Shown here: positions 33,756 to 42,412 of the stretch, in pieces
Numbering within the stretch: the first letter of the stretch is position 1
How the letters are laid out: every line of letters starts with the position of its first letter
Assembly (NCBI GenBank): GCA_900757655.1
Contig: CAAEOT010000029.1
Location: forward strand, 1-64,000
DNA length: 64,000 bases
From: an uncultured Oscillospiraceae bacterium
GTDB lineage: Bacteria > Bacillota > Clostridia > Oscillospirales > Oscillospiraceae
Direction: 5' to 3'
Position numbers and translations under genes: made by a program
The notes under the pieces: generated by a model
Databases searched by the model: none
What the model was told of the DNA's origin: nothing
What the model saw: the letters and a program-made list of their open reading frames with translations, nothing else

Positions 33756-35815
33756 AGGAATGCATCGTTGCCAAGTCGGCCGGTTTCTGCTTCGGCGTCA
33801 GCCGGTCGGTGAAGATGGCCGAGGAAATGCTCGCCGCCGAGCAAAACTGCTACAGTCTCGGCGAGCTCATCCATAACGACGATGTGGTGCGCCACCTGCA
33901 GTCTGAGGGCCTCACGGTCGTGGACGGGCCGGAGCAGATCCCGCAGGGCGCGTCCGTCATCATCCGCTCACACGGCGTCAGCCGTGCGGAGTTTGAGGCG
34001 GTGCAGCGCACGGGCGCGGCAGTGTATGACGCGACGTGTCCGAAGGTCAAGCGCATCCATGAGATCGTGGCCGAGGCTTCGGTCGAGGGACGGCAGCCGG
34101 TCATCATCGGTGCAGCCGACCACCCGGAGGTGCGCGCCATCTGCGGCTGGTGTGCCGCCCCGGTCGTGGTCAATGACGCCGCGGAGCTCGCCGCGCGCAT
34201 CGCCGACGGCACCATCGACTGTGCAAAACCGCTGACTGTCGTCATTCAGACGACCCAAACGCAAGAGAAACTGCTGGAATGTCAGAAAATCATAAAAAAA
34301 CAGTGTACAAACGCAAAATTGTTTGATACAATATGTGGTGCTACGTTTACACGTCAGACAGAGGCCGCGCAGATGGCCCGCACGTGCGATGCAATGGTCG
34401 TCGTCGGCGGCAGCCATAGCGCCAACAGCCGCCATCTCTACGAGATCTGCCGCAGTGCGTGCGCAAACGTGCAATTTATTGAAAACGCAGCGCAGCTTGA
34501 TACAAGCGCGTTCGTACATGCGGATACGGTCGGCCTGACAGCCGGGGCCTCCGTGCCTGCATGGATCATTAAGGAGGTAAAACAAAAGATGAGCGACGAG
34601 ATCCTGACTCAAGAAAATCCCACGGAGACTGAAAATTTTGATGAAATGCTGGAGGCATCTCTCAAGCCTATATATAATGGAGAAAAGGTAACCGGTACGG
34701 TCGTGGCCATTTCTGGCACCGAGATCAGTGTCGATATCGGCACCAAGTATTCCGGCTTTATCCCGACCAGCGAGTTCACCGACGACGGCATCAAGGTCGA
34801 AGACGTCCTGCACGTCGGCGACACCATTGAGGCGAGCGTTGTCCGCGTCAACGACGTCGAGGGCACTGCGATGCTCTCCAAGAAGCGTCTCGATGCCGTG
34901 AAGAACTGGGCTTCCATTGAAGAGGCGCAGGAGAGCGGCGAGATCGTCGAGGGCAAAGTTACCGAGGACAACAAGGGCGGCATCGTTGTGTCTGTCAAGG
35001 GCATCCGCGTGTTCGTGCCCGCTTCCCAGTCCGGCCTGCCGAAGGACGCTGCCATGTCCGAGCTCGTCGGCCAGACTGTGCGTCTGAAGATCACCGAGGT
35101 CAACCGCGGCCGCAAGCGCGTCGTCGGTTCCATCCGTGCCGTCGCCCAGAAGGAGCGCCGCGAGCGCGCCGAGAAGATCTGGAGCGAGATCGAGGTCGGC
35201 AAGCACTATCACGGTGTTGTCAAGTCCCTGACGTCCTATGGTGCGTTCGTCGACATCGGCGGCATTGACGGCATGGTCCACGTCTCCGAGCTGAGCTGGA
35301 GCCGCATCAAGCAGCCGTCCGACGTGCTGTCCGTCGGCGACGAGGTCGATGTCTACGTCATCAGCTTCGACGTGGAGAACCACAAGATCTCCCTCGGCTA
35401 CAAGGATCCCAACGGCAACCCCTGGACCAAGTTCACGACGACCTTCCAGGTCGGCGATGTGGCGAAGGTCACCATCGTCAAGCTCATGCCCTTCGGCGCG
35501 TTTGCCGAGGTGCTGCCCGGCGTCGATGGCCTGATCCACATCTCCCAGATCGCCAACCGCCGCATCGGCAAGCCCGATGAGGTCCTGACCGTCGGCGACA
35601 TTGTCGATGCGAAGATCACCGCCATCGACGAGGAGAAGCACAAGATCTCCCTGTCCATCCGTGCGCTGACCGCTCCCGAGCCGGCTCCGGTGCGCGAGCG
35701 CCCGGCGAAGAAGCCGCAGGCTCCGGAAGCTGACGCTCTGGTGTACGAAGTGTCCGCCACCGGCGAGGCCACCGGCAACATCCCGGACATCGACGACGAC
35801 GAGATCGACGAGTAA
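33752..35815 (+). CDS. ispH: HMBPP reductase (IspH) fused to ribosomal protein S1
   Basis: A 687-residue fusion. Residues 1 to about 278 are IspH, the 4Fe-4S enzyme of the last MEP-pathway step making IPP and DMAPP, with cluster cysteines Cys13, Cys96 and Cys195. From Met280 on are four S1 RNA-binding repeats (first: GEKVTGTVVAISGTEISVDIG) and a disordered acidic end, like clostridial S1. This fusion is known in Clostridia. The GTG start has GGAGG 7 bases upstream. A good RBS lies inside the gene just before Met280, so separate S1 could also be made. Cotranscribed with cmk. Confidence 0.95.
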   Translation: MKECIVAKSAGFCFGVSRSVKMAEEMLAAEQNCYSLGELIHNDDVVRHLQSEGLTVVDGPEQIPQGASVIIRSHGVSRAEFEAVQRTGAAVYDATCPKVKRIHEIVAEASVEGRQPVIIGAADHPEVRAICGWCAAPVVVNDAAELAARIADGTIDCAKPLTVVIQTTQTQEKLLECQKIIKKQCTNAKLFDTICGATFTRQTEAAQMARTCDAMVVVGGSHSANSRHLYEICRSACANVQFIENAAQLDTSAFVHADTVGLTAGASVPAWIIKEVKQKMSDEILTQENPTETENFDEMLEASLKPIYNGEKVTGTVVAISGTEISVDIGTKYSGFIPTSEFTDDGIKVEDVLHVGDTIEASVVRVNDVEGTAMLSKKRLDAVKNWASIEEAQESGEIVEGKVTEDNKGGIVVSVKGIRVFVPASQSGLPKDAAMSELVGQTVRLKITEVNRGRKRVVGSIRAVAQKERRERAEKIWSEIEVGKHYHGVVKSLTSYGAFVDIGGIDGMVHVSELSWSRIKQPSDVLSVGDEVDVYVISFDVENHKISLGYKDPNGNPWTKFTTTFQVGDVAKVTIVKLMPFGAFAEVLPGVDGLIHISQIANRRIGKPDEVLTVGDIVDAKITAIDEEKHKISLSIRALTAPEPAPVRERPAKKPQAPEADALVYEVSATGEATGNIPDIDDDEIDE
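34304..34332 (+). promoter_or_regulatory. promoter-like site inside the IspH half
   Basis: TGTACA (34304-34309), 17 bases, TACAAT (34327-34332), in a sharply AT-rich patch (34285-34350) within an otherwise GC-rich gene, about 255 bases upstream of the internal S1 start. Confidence 0.35.
34571..34591 (+). promoter_or_regulatory. internal RBS and start for a stand-alone S1 protein
   Basis: AAGGAGG (34571-34577) lies 11 bases before an in-frame ATG (34589, Met280), exactly at the IspH/S1 junction, giving MSDEILTQENPTE as the N-terminus of a 408-residue S1. Confidence 0.55.
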
Positions 35816-35827
35816 TTCCAGTCTCTG

Positions 35828-35863
35828 AAACATCCCTGCACGATTCGTGCAGGGATGTTTTTT
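35828..35863 (+). terminator. intrinsic terminator of ispH-S1
   Basis: aaacatccctgcacg (35828-35842) pairs perfectly with 35846-35860 around ATT, followed by T6. Confidence 0.95.
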
Positions 35864-35875
35864 ATTGTCCGCACC

Positions 35876-35904
35876 TTGCACCGGTCCGGATTTCTGATTA
35901 TAAT
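35876..35904 (+). promoter_or_regulatory. SigA-type promoter of ispD-ispF
   Basis: TTGCAC (35876-35881), 17 bases, TATAAT (35899-35904), 52 bases before ispD. Confidence 0.75.
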
Positions 35905-35956
35905 GGAAATATAGAATTTTACTAACTGTACGATATTTCTAGAAAGGAGCGATCCC

Positions 35957-36682
35957 ATGGCACTTTACGGAAAGATCAAAGCGAAGCTCGTCGGAAAGCC
36001 GTTTTGCACGATGGTCGTTCTGGCGGCCGGTTCTTCCAAGCGGATGGGCCGTGACAAGCTGATGATGGAGGTCGGCGGCGTGCCGGTGCTCGTGCGCTCG
36101 CTGCAGGCGATGCAAACCTGTGCCGCCGTGGACGAGCTCATCGTCGTCACACGCACGTCCCGCCTCGAGGAGATCGCGGCGCTGCGCGACCGGTACGGTC
36201 TGACGAAGATGACCAAGGTTGTCGTCGGCGGTATGACGCGTGCTGAGTCCTCGCTTGCCGGTGTGCTGGCGGCGAGCGGCAAGGCGACGCTCATCGGCAT
36301 CCACGATGCAGCACGGCCGCTTGTGACGGATGCCGTCATCACCGAGACCGTTCAGGCGGCAAAAAAGAACCGCGCGGCCGCGCCCGGCATCCCGGTGCGC
36401 GACACGGTCAAGATCACGGCCGGCGGCGTCATCACCGGAACGCCCGAGCGCGCGACGCTCACCGCTATTCAGACGCCGCAGGTGTTTCAGGCCGATCTCA
36501 TCAAGGCCGCGCTCACGAACGCCATGCGCAAGCACCTGGCCATCACGGATGACTGCTCGGCCGTGGAGCAGCTGCGTGTCAAGCCGGTCGTGACACAAGG
36601 CTCGGACGAAAACCTCAAGATCACGACGCCGATCGATATCGAGCTTGCGGAATCCATCCTGAGGAGGCGCAGTCAGGCATGA
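35957..36682 (+). CDS. ispD: 2-C-methyl-D-erythritol 4-phosphate cytidylyltransferase
   Basis: Third step of the MEP isoprenoid pathway, coupling CTP with methylerythritol phosphate. The 241-residue product has the nucleotide-binding VVLAAGSSKRMGRDK, DAARPLVT and a C-terminal NLKITTPIDIELAE motif. About 15 extra N-terminal residues (MALYGKIKAKLVGKP) precede the core. AAAGGAG is 7 bases upstream. It overlaps ispF by 4 bases; with ispH just upstream, three MEP-pathway genes cluster here. Confidence 0.95.
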   Translation: MALYGKIKAKLVGKPFCTMVVLAAGSSKRMGRDKLMMEVGGVPVLVRSLQAMQTCAAVDELIVVTRTSRLEEIAALRDRYGLTKMTKVVVGGMTRAESSLAGVLAASGKATLIGIHDAARPLVTDAVITETVQAAKKNRAAAPGIPVRDTVKITAGGVITGTPERATLTAIQTPQVFQADLIKAALTNAMRKHLAITDDCSAVEQLRVKPVVTQGSDENLKITTPIDIELAESILRRRSQA

Positions 36683-37158
36683 TGCGCATTGGTCATGGAT
36701 ATGATGTGCACCGCCTCGTTCCCGGGCGTAAGCTCATCCTCGGCGGTGTGGACATCCCGCACGAGACCGGCCTGCTCGGCCACTCGGACGCCGATGTGCT
36801 CACACATGCCGTCATGGATGCACTGCTCGGCTCGGCGGCTCTGGGGGACATCGGCCACCTTTTCCCGGACAATGACCCGGCTTATGCCGGCGCGGACAGT
36901 CTGACGCTGCTGCGCGAGGTAATGGCGCGTCTGAGTGCGGCCGGATACACGGTCGGCAATCTGGACTGCACGGTGCTTGCCCAGTCGCCGAAGCTCGCGC
37001 CGTACATTGCGCAGATGCGCTGCAATCTGGCACAGTACATGGACGTGAATATTGACCGCGTCAGCGTCAAGGCGACGACCGAGGAGGGCCTCGGCTTCAC
37101 CGGCGCGCGCGAGGGCATCGCCGCGCACGCGGTCGTCCTGATCGAACAGATTTCGTAA
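36679..37158 (+). CDS. ispF: 2-C-methyl-D-erythritol 2,4-cyclodiphosphate synthase
   Basis: Fifth step of the MEP pathway. The 159-residue product has the zinc ligands in GHGYDVHRL (Asp and His) and HSDADVLTHAVMDALLG, then DIGHLFPDNDP and the C-terminal KATTEEGLGFTGAREGIAAHAV. Translationally coupled to ispD (ATGA overlap). The stop is 12 bases before a hairpin that precedes the DUF3343 gene. Confidence 0.97.
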   Translation: MMRIGHGYDVHRLVPGRKLILGGVDIPHETGLLGHSDADVLTHAVMDALLGSAALGDIGHLFPDNDPAYAGADSLTLLREVMARLSAAGYTVGNLDCTVLAQSPKLAPYIAQMRCNLAQYMDVNIDRVSVKATTEEGLGFTGAREGIAAHAVVLIEQIS

Positions 37159-37170
37159 ACGCCCGCACCG

Positions 37171-37204
37171 CTCCCGCATAGAATGAGGCATAACGATGTG
37201 GGAG
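37171..37204 (+). promoter_or_regulatory. hairpin with CATA motif; 3' arm overlaps the DUF3343 RBS
   Basis: ctcccgcat (37171-37179) pairs with atgtgggag (37196-37204; one G-U). The 3' arm runs into the RBS GGGAGGG before ATG 37212. AC (37159-37160), 16 bases, CATAGAATG (37177-37185) resembles a SigK promoter with one -10 mismatch; its start would fall in the loop. Confidence 0.5.
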
Positions 37205-37211
37205 GGAGCTC

Positions 37212-37472
37212 ATGATGCAGCGCTATTGTCTGATCATGTGCCGGTCGCTGACCTATGCACAGCGGTCATCGCAGGTGCTCGAGCGCGCGGGCATTACCGC
37301 CACTGTGCTCAAAGCGCCGCAAAGCGTTTCAAAAACCGGATGCACTTATTGCGTCAAACTATATGAATCCCGTCTGGTTCGTGCGCTGGCGCTCCTGGAC
37401 CGCGCAGCAATCCAGCGGGGGAAGGTGTATCGCCTGCTGGAAGATGGCACTTACCAGGAGGTGACGGTATGA
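37212..37472 (+). CDS. DUF3343 protein (putative Se/S carrier-like)
   Basis: An 86-residue protein with the DUF3343 pattern: YCLIMCRSLTYAQRSSQVLERAGI, then SKTGCTYCVKL with a conserved Cys pair. The family is called a putative selenium/sulfur carrier because it is repeatedly found beside cysteine desulfurases, and here it overlaps one by 4 bases. No selD or selA is in the window. Two ATGs (37212, 37215) are possible starts; the first is listed. Confidence 0.82.
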   Translation: MMQRYCLIMCRSLTYAQRSSQVLERAGITATVLKAPQSVSKTGCTYCVKLYESRLVRALALLDRAAIQRGKVYRLLEDGTYQEVTV

Positions 37473-38590
37473 TTTATCTGGACTCGGCGGCTACGAGCCT
37501 GCTCAAGCCGCCGTCGGTAGTGCGCGCGACGGCCATGGCCATGCGCACAATGGCGAGTCCCGGCCGCGGCGGCCACAGCGCAGCCATGCGCGCGGCCGAC
37601 ACGGTGTTTACCTGCAGAGAAGCGGCGGCGGAGCTGTTTCACGTTCCGGAGCCGGAGCGCGTCGTGTTCACCATGAACGCGACGCACGCGCTCAATATCG
37701 CGATCCACTCGCTCGTATCGCCCGGCGATCCGGTCGTGATCTCGGGCTATGAGCATAACTCCGTCACGCGCCCGCTCCATGCGCTGGGTGCGCAGGTGCG
37801 CGTGGCGGAGAGCTCGCTCTTCGAGCCGGAGGCGGCGGTCAGCGCTTTCCGCCGCGCGCTGCCGGGCGCGAAGGCGGCCGTGTGTACGATGGTGTCGAAC
37901 GTGTTCGGCTATCTGCTGCCCGTGCGGGAGATCGCGGAACTTTGCGCCGCTGCAGGCGTCCCATTGATCGTGGATGCCTCGCAGGCGGCCGGCTGTGTCG
38001 CGTTCGACGCGGCGGCGCTCGGTGCGGCGTTTGTGGCCATGCCGGGGCATAAGGGCCTGCTCGGCCCGCAGGGCACGGGCATCCTGCTGTGCTTTGCGCA
38101 GCCAAAGCCCCTGCTGTGCGGCGGCACCGGCTCGCAAAGCGTGCTGCAGGATATGCCTGAGGAACTGCCCGACCGGCTCGAGGCCGGAACGCACAACGTC
38201 CCCGGCATTGCGGGCCTGCTCGCCGGGATCCGGTATTTGTCGGCGCAGGGCGTCGAAAATATCGAGCGGCGGGAGCGGCGGCTCGCGCAGCGCCTGACGG
38301 CGCAGCTGCGCGCGGAGCCGCGGCTGGAGGTCTTCGCGTCGCCGGATCTGGCGTGTCAGACGGCAGTGCTGTCCGTCCGCTGCCGGGATATGGACAGCGA
38401 GCTGCTGGCGCAGAAGCTCGCGCGCTACGGTATTGCCGTGCGTGCGGGGCTGCACTGCGCGCCGGTCGCGCACCGCACGGCCGGAACGTTCGAGACCGGC
38501 ACCGTGCGCCTGAGCCTGTCACCCTTTAACACGGATGCGGAGATCGCGCGCACGGCGCGCGTGTTTCATGAGATCCTGCGTACAGGCTGA
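37469..38590 (+). CDS. cysteine desulfurase (SufS/CsdA-like)
   Basis: PLP enzyme that mobilises sulfur (or selenium) from cysteine as a persulfide. The 373-residue product has the aminotransferase class V fold, EHNSV (substrate/PLP His), the PLP lysine in MPGHKGLLGPQGTG, and the catalytic cysteine in GLHCAPVAH. Members of this branch in clostridia commonly pair with DUF3343, suggesting delivery to that carrier (inference). No iscU or sufU is adjacent, so a general Fe-S role is less certain. Confidence 0.9.
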   Translation: MIYLDSAATSLLKPPSVVRATAMAMRTMASPGRGGHSAAMRAADTVFTCREAAAELFHVPEPERVVFTMNATHALNIAIHSLVSPGDPVVISGYEHNSVTRPLHALGAQVRVAESSLFEPEAAVSAFRRALPGAKAAVCTMVSNVFGYLLPVREIAELCAAAGVPLIVDASQAAGCVAFDAAALGAAFVAMPGHKGLLGPQGTGILLCFAQPKPLLCGGTGSQSVLQDMPEELPDRLEAGTHNVPGIAGLLAGIRYLSAQGVENIERRERRLAQRLTAQLRAEPRLEVFASPDLACQTAVLSVRCRDMDSELLAQKLARYGIAVRAGLHCAPVAHRTAGTFETGTVRLSLSPFNTDAEIARTARVFHEILRTG

Positions 38591-38604
38591 CGCAGATTTT
38601 TGTA

Positions 38605-38633
38605 TTGAAATCCGCCGGGTTGTAGGGTATAAT
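38605..38633 (+). promoter_or_regulatory. SigA-type promoter of cdaA-cdaR
   Basis: TTGAAA (38605-38610), 17 bases, TATAAT (38628-38633), 65 bases before cdaA. Confidence 0.8.
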
Positions 38634-38698
38634 ATTATAATTCATAAGATTGGCGTTTTGCGCCTGCAAAACGGAAACCAACAGCCGAGGATATGCTT

Positions 38699-39613
38699 AT
38701 GGCACAACTTGCAGCCTTCTGGGCAAAACTGACGATGCTGGTATCCACGATCCGGTTTTCGGACATCGTGGATATCCTGATCGTCGCTTATCTGATTTAC
38801 AATGTTATCATGCTCATCCGCAAGACGAATTCGTATCGTCTGGCGCAGGGGGTTCTGCTGATCCTGATCGCGCTGTGGCTGTCGGGTGTGCTGAAGCTGA
38901 CGATGTTCAACCGTATCCTGCAAAAAACGGTCGAGCTCGGTCTGATTGCGCTGGTCATCATCTTTCAGCCGGAGCTGCGCCGTCTGCTCGAGCGCATGGG
39001 CAGCAAGGCACTACCGAGCTTCGGGGCAAAACCGCTTGAGACGCTGGGCATGGACAATGTCATTTCGCAGACCATCGCTGCCTGCACGCAGCTGTCGACG
39101 ACCAAGACCGGTGCGCTCATTGTCTTTGAGCGCAGCGTGACGCTCGATGAGCAGATGCGCAGCGGCACCACGATCAATTCGGACGTGACGGCGGAACTGC
39201 TCAAGAACATTTTCTATCCCAAGGCTCCGCTGCATGACGGCGCGGTCGTGATCCGGGACGGCCGCATCGCGGCGGCCGGCTGCGTCCTGCCGCTGACGAA
39301 CAACACGAACCTCAGCCCGGATCTCGGCACGCGCCACCGCGCGGGCATCGGTATGAGCGAGCATTCGGATGCCGTGATCGTGATCGTGTCCGAGGAGACC
39401 GGCGGCATTTCCATCGCCGTGGACGGCATGCTCAAGCGCCGCCTTTCTCCGGAGACGTTCGAGGCGATCCTCCGCAGCGAGCTGCTGCCGGCGGAAGAGC
39501 AGCAGCGCAGACGCTGGGACACCTTTGTCGATTTCGTGAAGAAACTCAATCCGCTTCGTCGGGAGAAACAACATGACAAAAAAGACGACGATCAACAAAA
39601 TAGTCGGCAGTAA
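38699..39613 (+). CDS. cdaA: diadenylate cyclase CdaA
   Basis: Membrane enzyme that makes cyclic di-AMP, controlling potassium and osmolyte balance and wall homeostasis. The 304-residue product has three N-terminal membrane segments (about residues 22-90) and a DAC domain with DGA 180-182 and RHR 212-214. ATG 38699 is chosen (GAGG 8 bases upstream) over one 6 bases earlier. The charged C-terminus overlaps cdaR by 41 bases. In Bacillus cdaA-cdaR-glmM form an operon; glmM does not follow here. Confidence 0.96.
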   Translation: MAQLAAFWAKLTMLVSTIRFSDIVDILIVAYLIYNVIMLIRKTNSYRLAQGVLLILIALWLSGVLKLTMFNRILQKTVELGLIALVIIFQPELRRLLERMGSKALPSFGAKPLETLGMDNVISQTIAACTQLSTTKTGALIVFERSVTLDEQMRSGTTINSDVTAELLKNIFYPKAPLHDGAVVIRDGRIAAAGCVLPLTNNTNLSPDLGTRHRAGIGMSEHSDAVIVIVSEETGGISIAVDGMLKRRLSPETFEAILRSELLPAEEQQRRRWDTFVDFVKKLNPLRREKQHDKKDDDQQNSRQ

Positions 39614-40823
39614 GGCTTTCTGGATCATCATTTCGCTGCTGGCGTCGTTCCTGCTGTGGACGTACATCATGTCCACGGAGGAGACGACGATCGAGATGAC
39701 GTTTTCCAATGTCAAGGTCGTGTATCAGGGCGCGGATGATCTGCGTGCTGCGCGCGGCCTGATCGTAACGGATGCCGATGCCGAAACGGTCTCCGTGCGC
39801 CTCAAGGGCACAAGGCGCGTGCTCGGCAACCTCAGCTCAGCGGACCTGTCGGCGGTCATCGATGTGTCCGGCATCTCGCAGGCACGTGAGATGCAGGTGA
39901 GCTATTCGCTGCAGTACCCGACCAATGTCGATAAGAGCAGCATCACCGTTCTGAGCAAATCGCCGGAGACGATCAGCTTTTCCGTCGTGCAGGAGGCCAG
40001 CAAGACGCTCGAGGTCAAGGGCGTGTTCACCGGCAGCGTCAAAGACGGCTACACGGCCGAGCCGATCCAGGTGGAGCCCTCGTCTATCACGCTCTATGGT
40101 CCGCAGGAGGAGCTCGATGCAGTGGACAGCATCTGCGTCTATGTCACGCGCACGGATCTGGACAAGTCTATTGAGCCGACCAACTGCCCGTATGTCCTGC
40201 TGGATAAGGACGGCAATAAGCTCAAGCCCAAGGAAATCTCCGGCAACTATGACACGGTCAGCGTGTCAATGCCGGTGCTGATGAACAAGGACCTGCCGCT
40301 GACGGTTTCGCTGGTCGGCGGTGCCGGGGCGACGGAGGACAACTGCGTTGTTGAAGTCGAGCCGAAGAGCATCCAGGTCGCCGGCGACACAACGGTGCTG
40401 CAAAAGCTCAACCAGCTCGTCGTCACTACGGTCGATTTGTCGAACTTTGCGACATCGTATGAGGCGACGGTCACGATCCCCTTGGGAAATGACCTGAAAA
40501 ACCTCAGCGGCGTCACGGAGGCGACGGTCCGCATCTCCGTCCGCGGACTGGAGACGGCAAAGGTCACGGCGACGAATATCACAACGACCGGTACGAACCG
40601 GCGCGTGGAGATCATGACGACGTCGTTGGATGTGACCGTGCGCGCACCGGCGGATACGATTTCGCAGATCACGGCGGACAATGTGCGCGTGGTCGTTGAC
40701 CTGACAAATTATAGGGCCACGAGCGGTACGGTCGCCGTGCCGGCCAAGGTCTATGTGGACGGCTTCTCCAACGCCGGTGCGATCGGGGAGTACGTCGTGA
40801 ATGTGCATTTTACGGGAGGGTGA
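39573..40823 (+). CDS. cdaR: CdaR, YbbR-domain regulator of CdaA
   Basis: A 416-residue protein with an N-terminal membrane anchor (about residues 14-32) and four YbbR repeats facing outward (for example VSVRLKGTRRVLGNLSSADLSAVIDVSG, SITLYGPQEELDAVDSICVYVTR). In Bacillus it binds and tunes CdaA. The 41-base overlap with cdaA indicates coupled expression. The next gene starts 4 bases after the stop. Confidence 0.94.
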   Translation: MTKKTTINKIVGSKAFWIIISLLASFLLWTYIMSTEETTIEMTFSNVKVVYQGADDLRAARGLIVTDADAETVSVRLKGTRRVLGNLSSADLSAVIDVSGISQAREMQVSYSLQYPTNVDKSSITVLSKSPETISFSVVQEASKTLEVKGVFTGSVKDGYTAEPIQVEPSSITLYGPQEELDAVDSICVYVTRTDLDKSIEPTNCPYVLLDKDGNKLKPKEISGNYDTVSVSMPVLMNKDLPLTVSLVGGAGATEDNCVVEVEPKSIQVAGDTTVLQKLNQLVVTTVDLSNFATSYEATVTIPLGNDLKNLSGVTEATVRISVRGLETAKVTATNITTTGTNRRVEIMTTSLDVTVRAPADTISQITADNVRVVVDLTNYRATSGTVAVPAKVYVDGFSNAGAIGEYVVNVHFTGG

Positions 40824-40827
40824 TACC

Positions 40828-41238
40828 ATGACGCAGGATGCTGTGGTGACCAAGCTGATCAGCCGCCATGTGGCGGAGGTGGAAGTTGAGCGCGGCACGG
40901 CCTGCGGCGGCACGTGTGAGTCGTGCGAGGCGTGCGTGTTCCAGAACCGCATCCGTGCCGAGGCGGTCAATAAGATCTCGGCACTGCCAGGGCAGAAGGT
41001 CGTCATCGAGAGCAAGACGTCGGATGTGCTCGGCGCGGCAGTGCTGCTGTATATGGTGCCGTTTGTGCTGTTGTTTCTGGGGTATGCCATCGGCAGCGCG
41101 CTCGGCTGGGCCGAGGGCGGCTGTGTCTTGATCGGTTTTGGCTTCTTTGCGCTTGGCGTGGCGTTTAATGTCGTTTACCAGCGCAAGAAGAAAGCCAGCC
41201 CCATTACTTTTGAGATCATTCAGATCCGGGAATCCTAA
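40828..41238 (+). CDS. SoxR-reducing system RseC family protein
   Basis: A 136-residue protein with a CGGTCESCEAC cysteine motif near residues 25-35 and two transmembrane helices (about 72-92 and 98-117), the RseC/MucC architecture. In Gram-positive clostridia the gene occurs near rnf or redox genes and may handle electrons or Fe-S at the membrane; no rnf genes are seen here. GGGAGGG precedes the ATG. The role is not established. Confidence 0.85.
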   Translation: MTQDAVVTKLISRHVAEVEVERGTACGGTCESCEACVFQNRIRAEAVNKISALPGQKVVIESKTSDVLGAAVLLYMVPFVLLFLGYAIGSALGWAEGGCVLIGFGFFALGVAFNVVYQRKKKASPITFEIIQIRES

Positions 41239-41257
41239 GATAAGAAGGGTACAGCCA

Positions 41258-42136
41258 ATGATAAGAAGCATGACCGGCTACGGCGGCGCAAAGGGCGTCG
41301 TCGAGGGCCTGAATGTCACGGTGGAGCTCAAGAGCGTCAATAACCGCTATCTGGACATCGCCGTGCGCATGCCGCGCAACTTCCTCTTCGCGGAGGACGC
41401 GGTCAAATCTACCATCCAGCAGTGTGTCAGCCGCGGCAAGCTGGACGTGTTCGTCACGATCGATTCCTCGCAGGCGGAGGATACCGTCCTGCGTGTGAAC
41501 GAGCCGCTGCTGCGCGCTTACATCGACACGCTCAACACGCTCGCCGTGCGTTATGACCTGAAAAATGACATGTCACTCATGTCGCTCATGCGCTTTCCGG
41601 ACATCCTGTCCGTGGAGAAGGCGGAGGCGGATCAGGACAAGATCCGCGCCGGCCTGATCGCGCTGACGCAGCAGGCGCTCGCTGACTACGACCAGATGCG
41701 CGAGCGCGAGGGTGCGAAGCTCCGCACCGACGTGGAGGAAAAGCTCGCACGCATCGAGTCACTGGTGACGAGCGTGGAGACGGCCGCCCCCGAAACGGCC
41801 GCGGCCTACGAGGCACGCCTGCGCCAGAAGCTCGAGACGGTGCTCGCCGCGACCGATATTGACGAGTCGCGCATCATTGCCGAGGCTGCGATCTACGCCG
41901 ACCACGTTGCCGTCGATGAGGAGACGGTGCGTCTGCGCAGCCATATTGCGCAACTGCGCCAGATGCTCGAGAGCGGATCCCCGGTCGGCCGCAAGGCGGA
42001 CTTCCTCATTCAGGAGTTCAACCGCGAGGCGAACACCATCGGCTCCAAGTGCCAGAATGCGGACATTGCGAAGGTGGTCGTCGACCTCAAGTCCGAGATC
42101 GAGAAGATCCGCGAGCAGATCCAGAACATCGAGTAA
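41258..42136 (+). CDS. yloC: YicC/YloC endoribonuclease family protein
   Basis: The 292-residue product begins MIRSMTGYGGAKG and ends with the family hallmark EFNREANTIGSKCQNADIAKVVVDLKSEIEKIREQIQNIE. YicC-type proteins are RNases acting on mRNA and small RNAs. In Firmicutes yloC opens the remA-gmk-rpoZ block, as here. It is 19 bases after the RseC gene; AAGAAGGG is its likely RBS. Confidence 0.93.
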   Translation: MIRSMTGYGGAKGVVEGLNVTVELKSVNNRYLDIAVRMPRNFLFAEDAVKSTIQQCVSRGKLDVFVTIDSSQAEDTVLRVNEPLLRAYIDTLNTLAVRYDLKNDMSLMSLMRFPDILSVEKAEADQDKIRAGLIALTQQALADYDQMREREGAKLRTDVEEKLARIESLVTSVETAAPETAAAYEARLRQKLETVLAATDIDESRIIAEAAIYADHVAVDEETVRLRSHIAQLRQMLESGSPVGRKADFLIQEFNREANTIGSKCQNADIAKVVVDLKSEIEKIREQIQNIE

Positions 42137-42148
42137 GGAGCGGCGGGC

Positions 42149-42412
42149 TTGAAACTCATCAACATCGGATACGGAAACTATGTTTCCGCGGAGCGGCTGC
42201 TGGCTGTCGTCAGTCCGGATTCCGCTCCCATCAAGCGCATCGTACAGGACAGCCGCGAGATCGGCATGCTCATCGATGCGACCTACGGCCGAAAGACACA
42301 GGCCGTCCTCATTATGGACACTGGCCACGCCGTGCTCTCGGCGCTGCCGCCGGATGCGGTGCAGGGCCGTGTAGAGGCCACAGATCTGGAAACCGGAGGA
42401 GACGCAACATGA
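42149..42412 (+). CDS. remA: RemA-like DNA-binding protein (DUF370)
   Basis: An 87-residue protein of the RemA/DUF370 family, a DNA-binding regulator that forms octameric rings and in Bacillus activates matrix and osmoprotection genes. Signatures: INIGYGNYVSAERLLAVV and SAPIKRIVQDSREIGMLIDATYGRKT. The start is TTG at 42149 with AAGGAG 8 bases upstream. It overlaps gmk by 4 bases, in the conserved yloC-remA-gmk order. Confidence 0.93.
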   Translation: MKLINIGYGNYVSAERLLAVVSPDSAPIKRIVQDSREIGMLIDATYGRKTQAVLIMDTGHAVLSALPPDAVQGRVEATDLETGGDAT

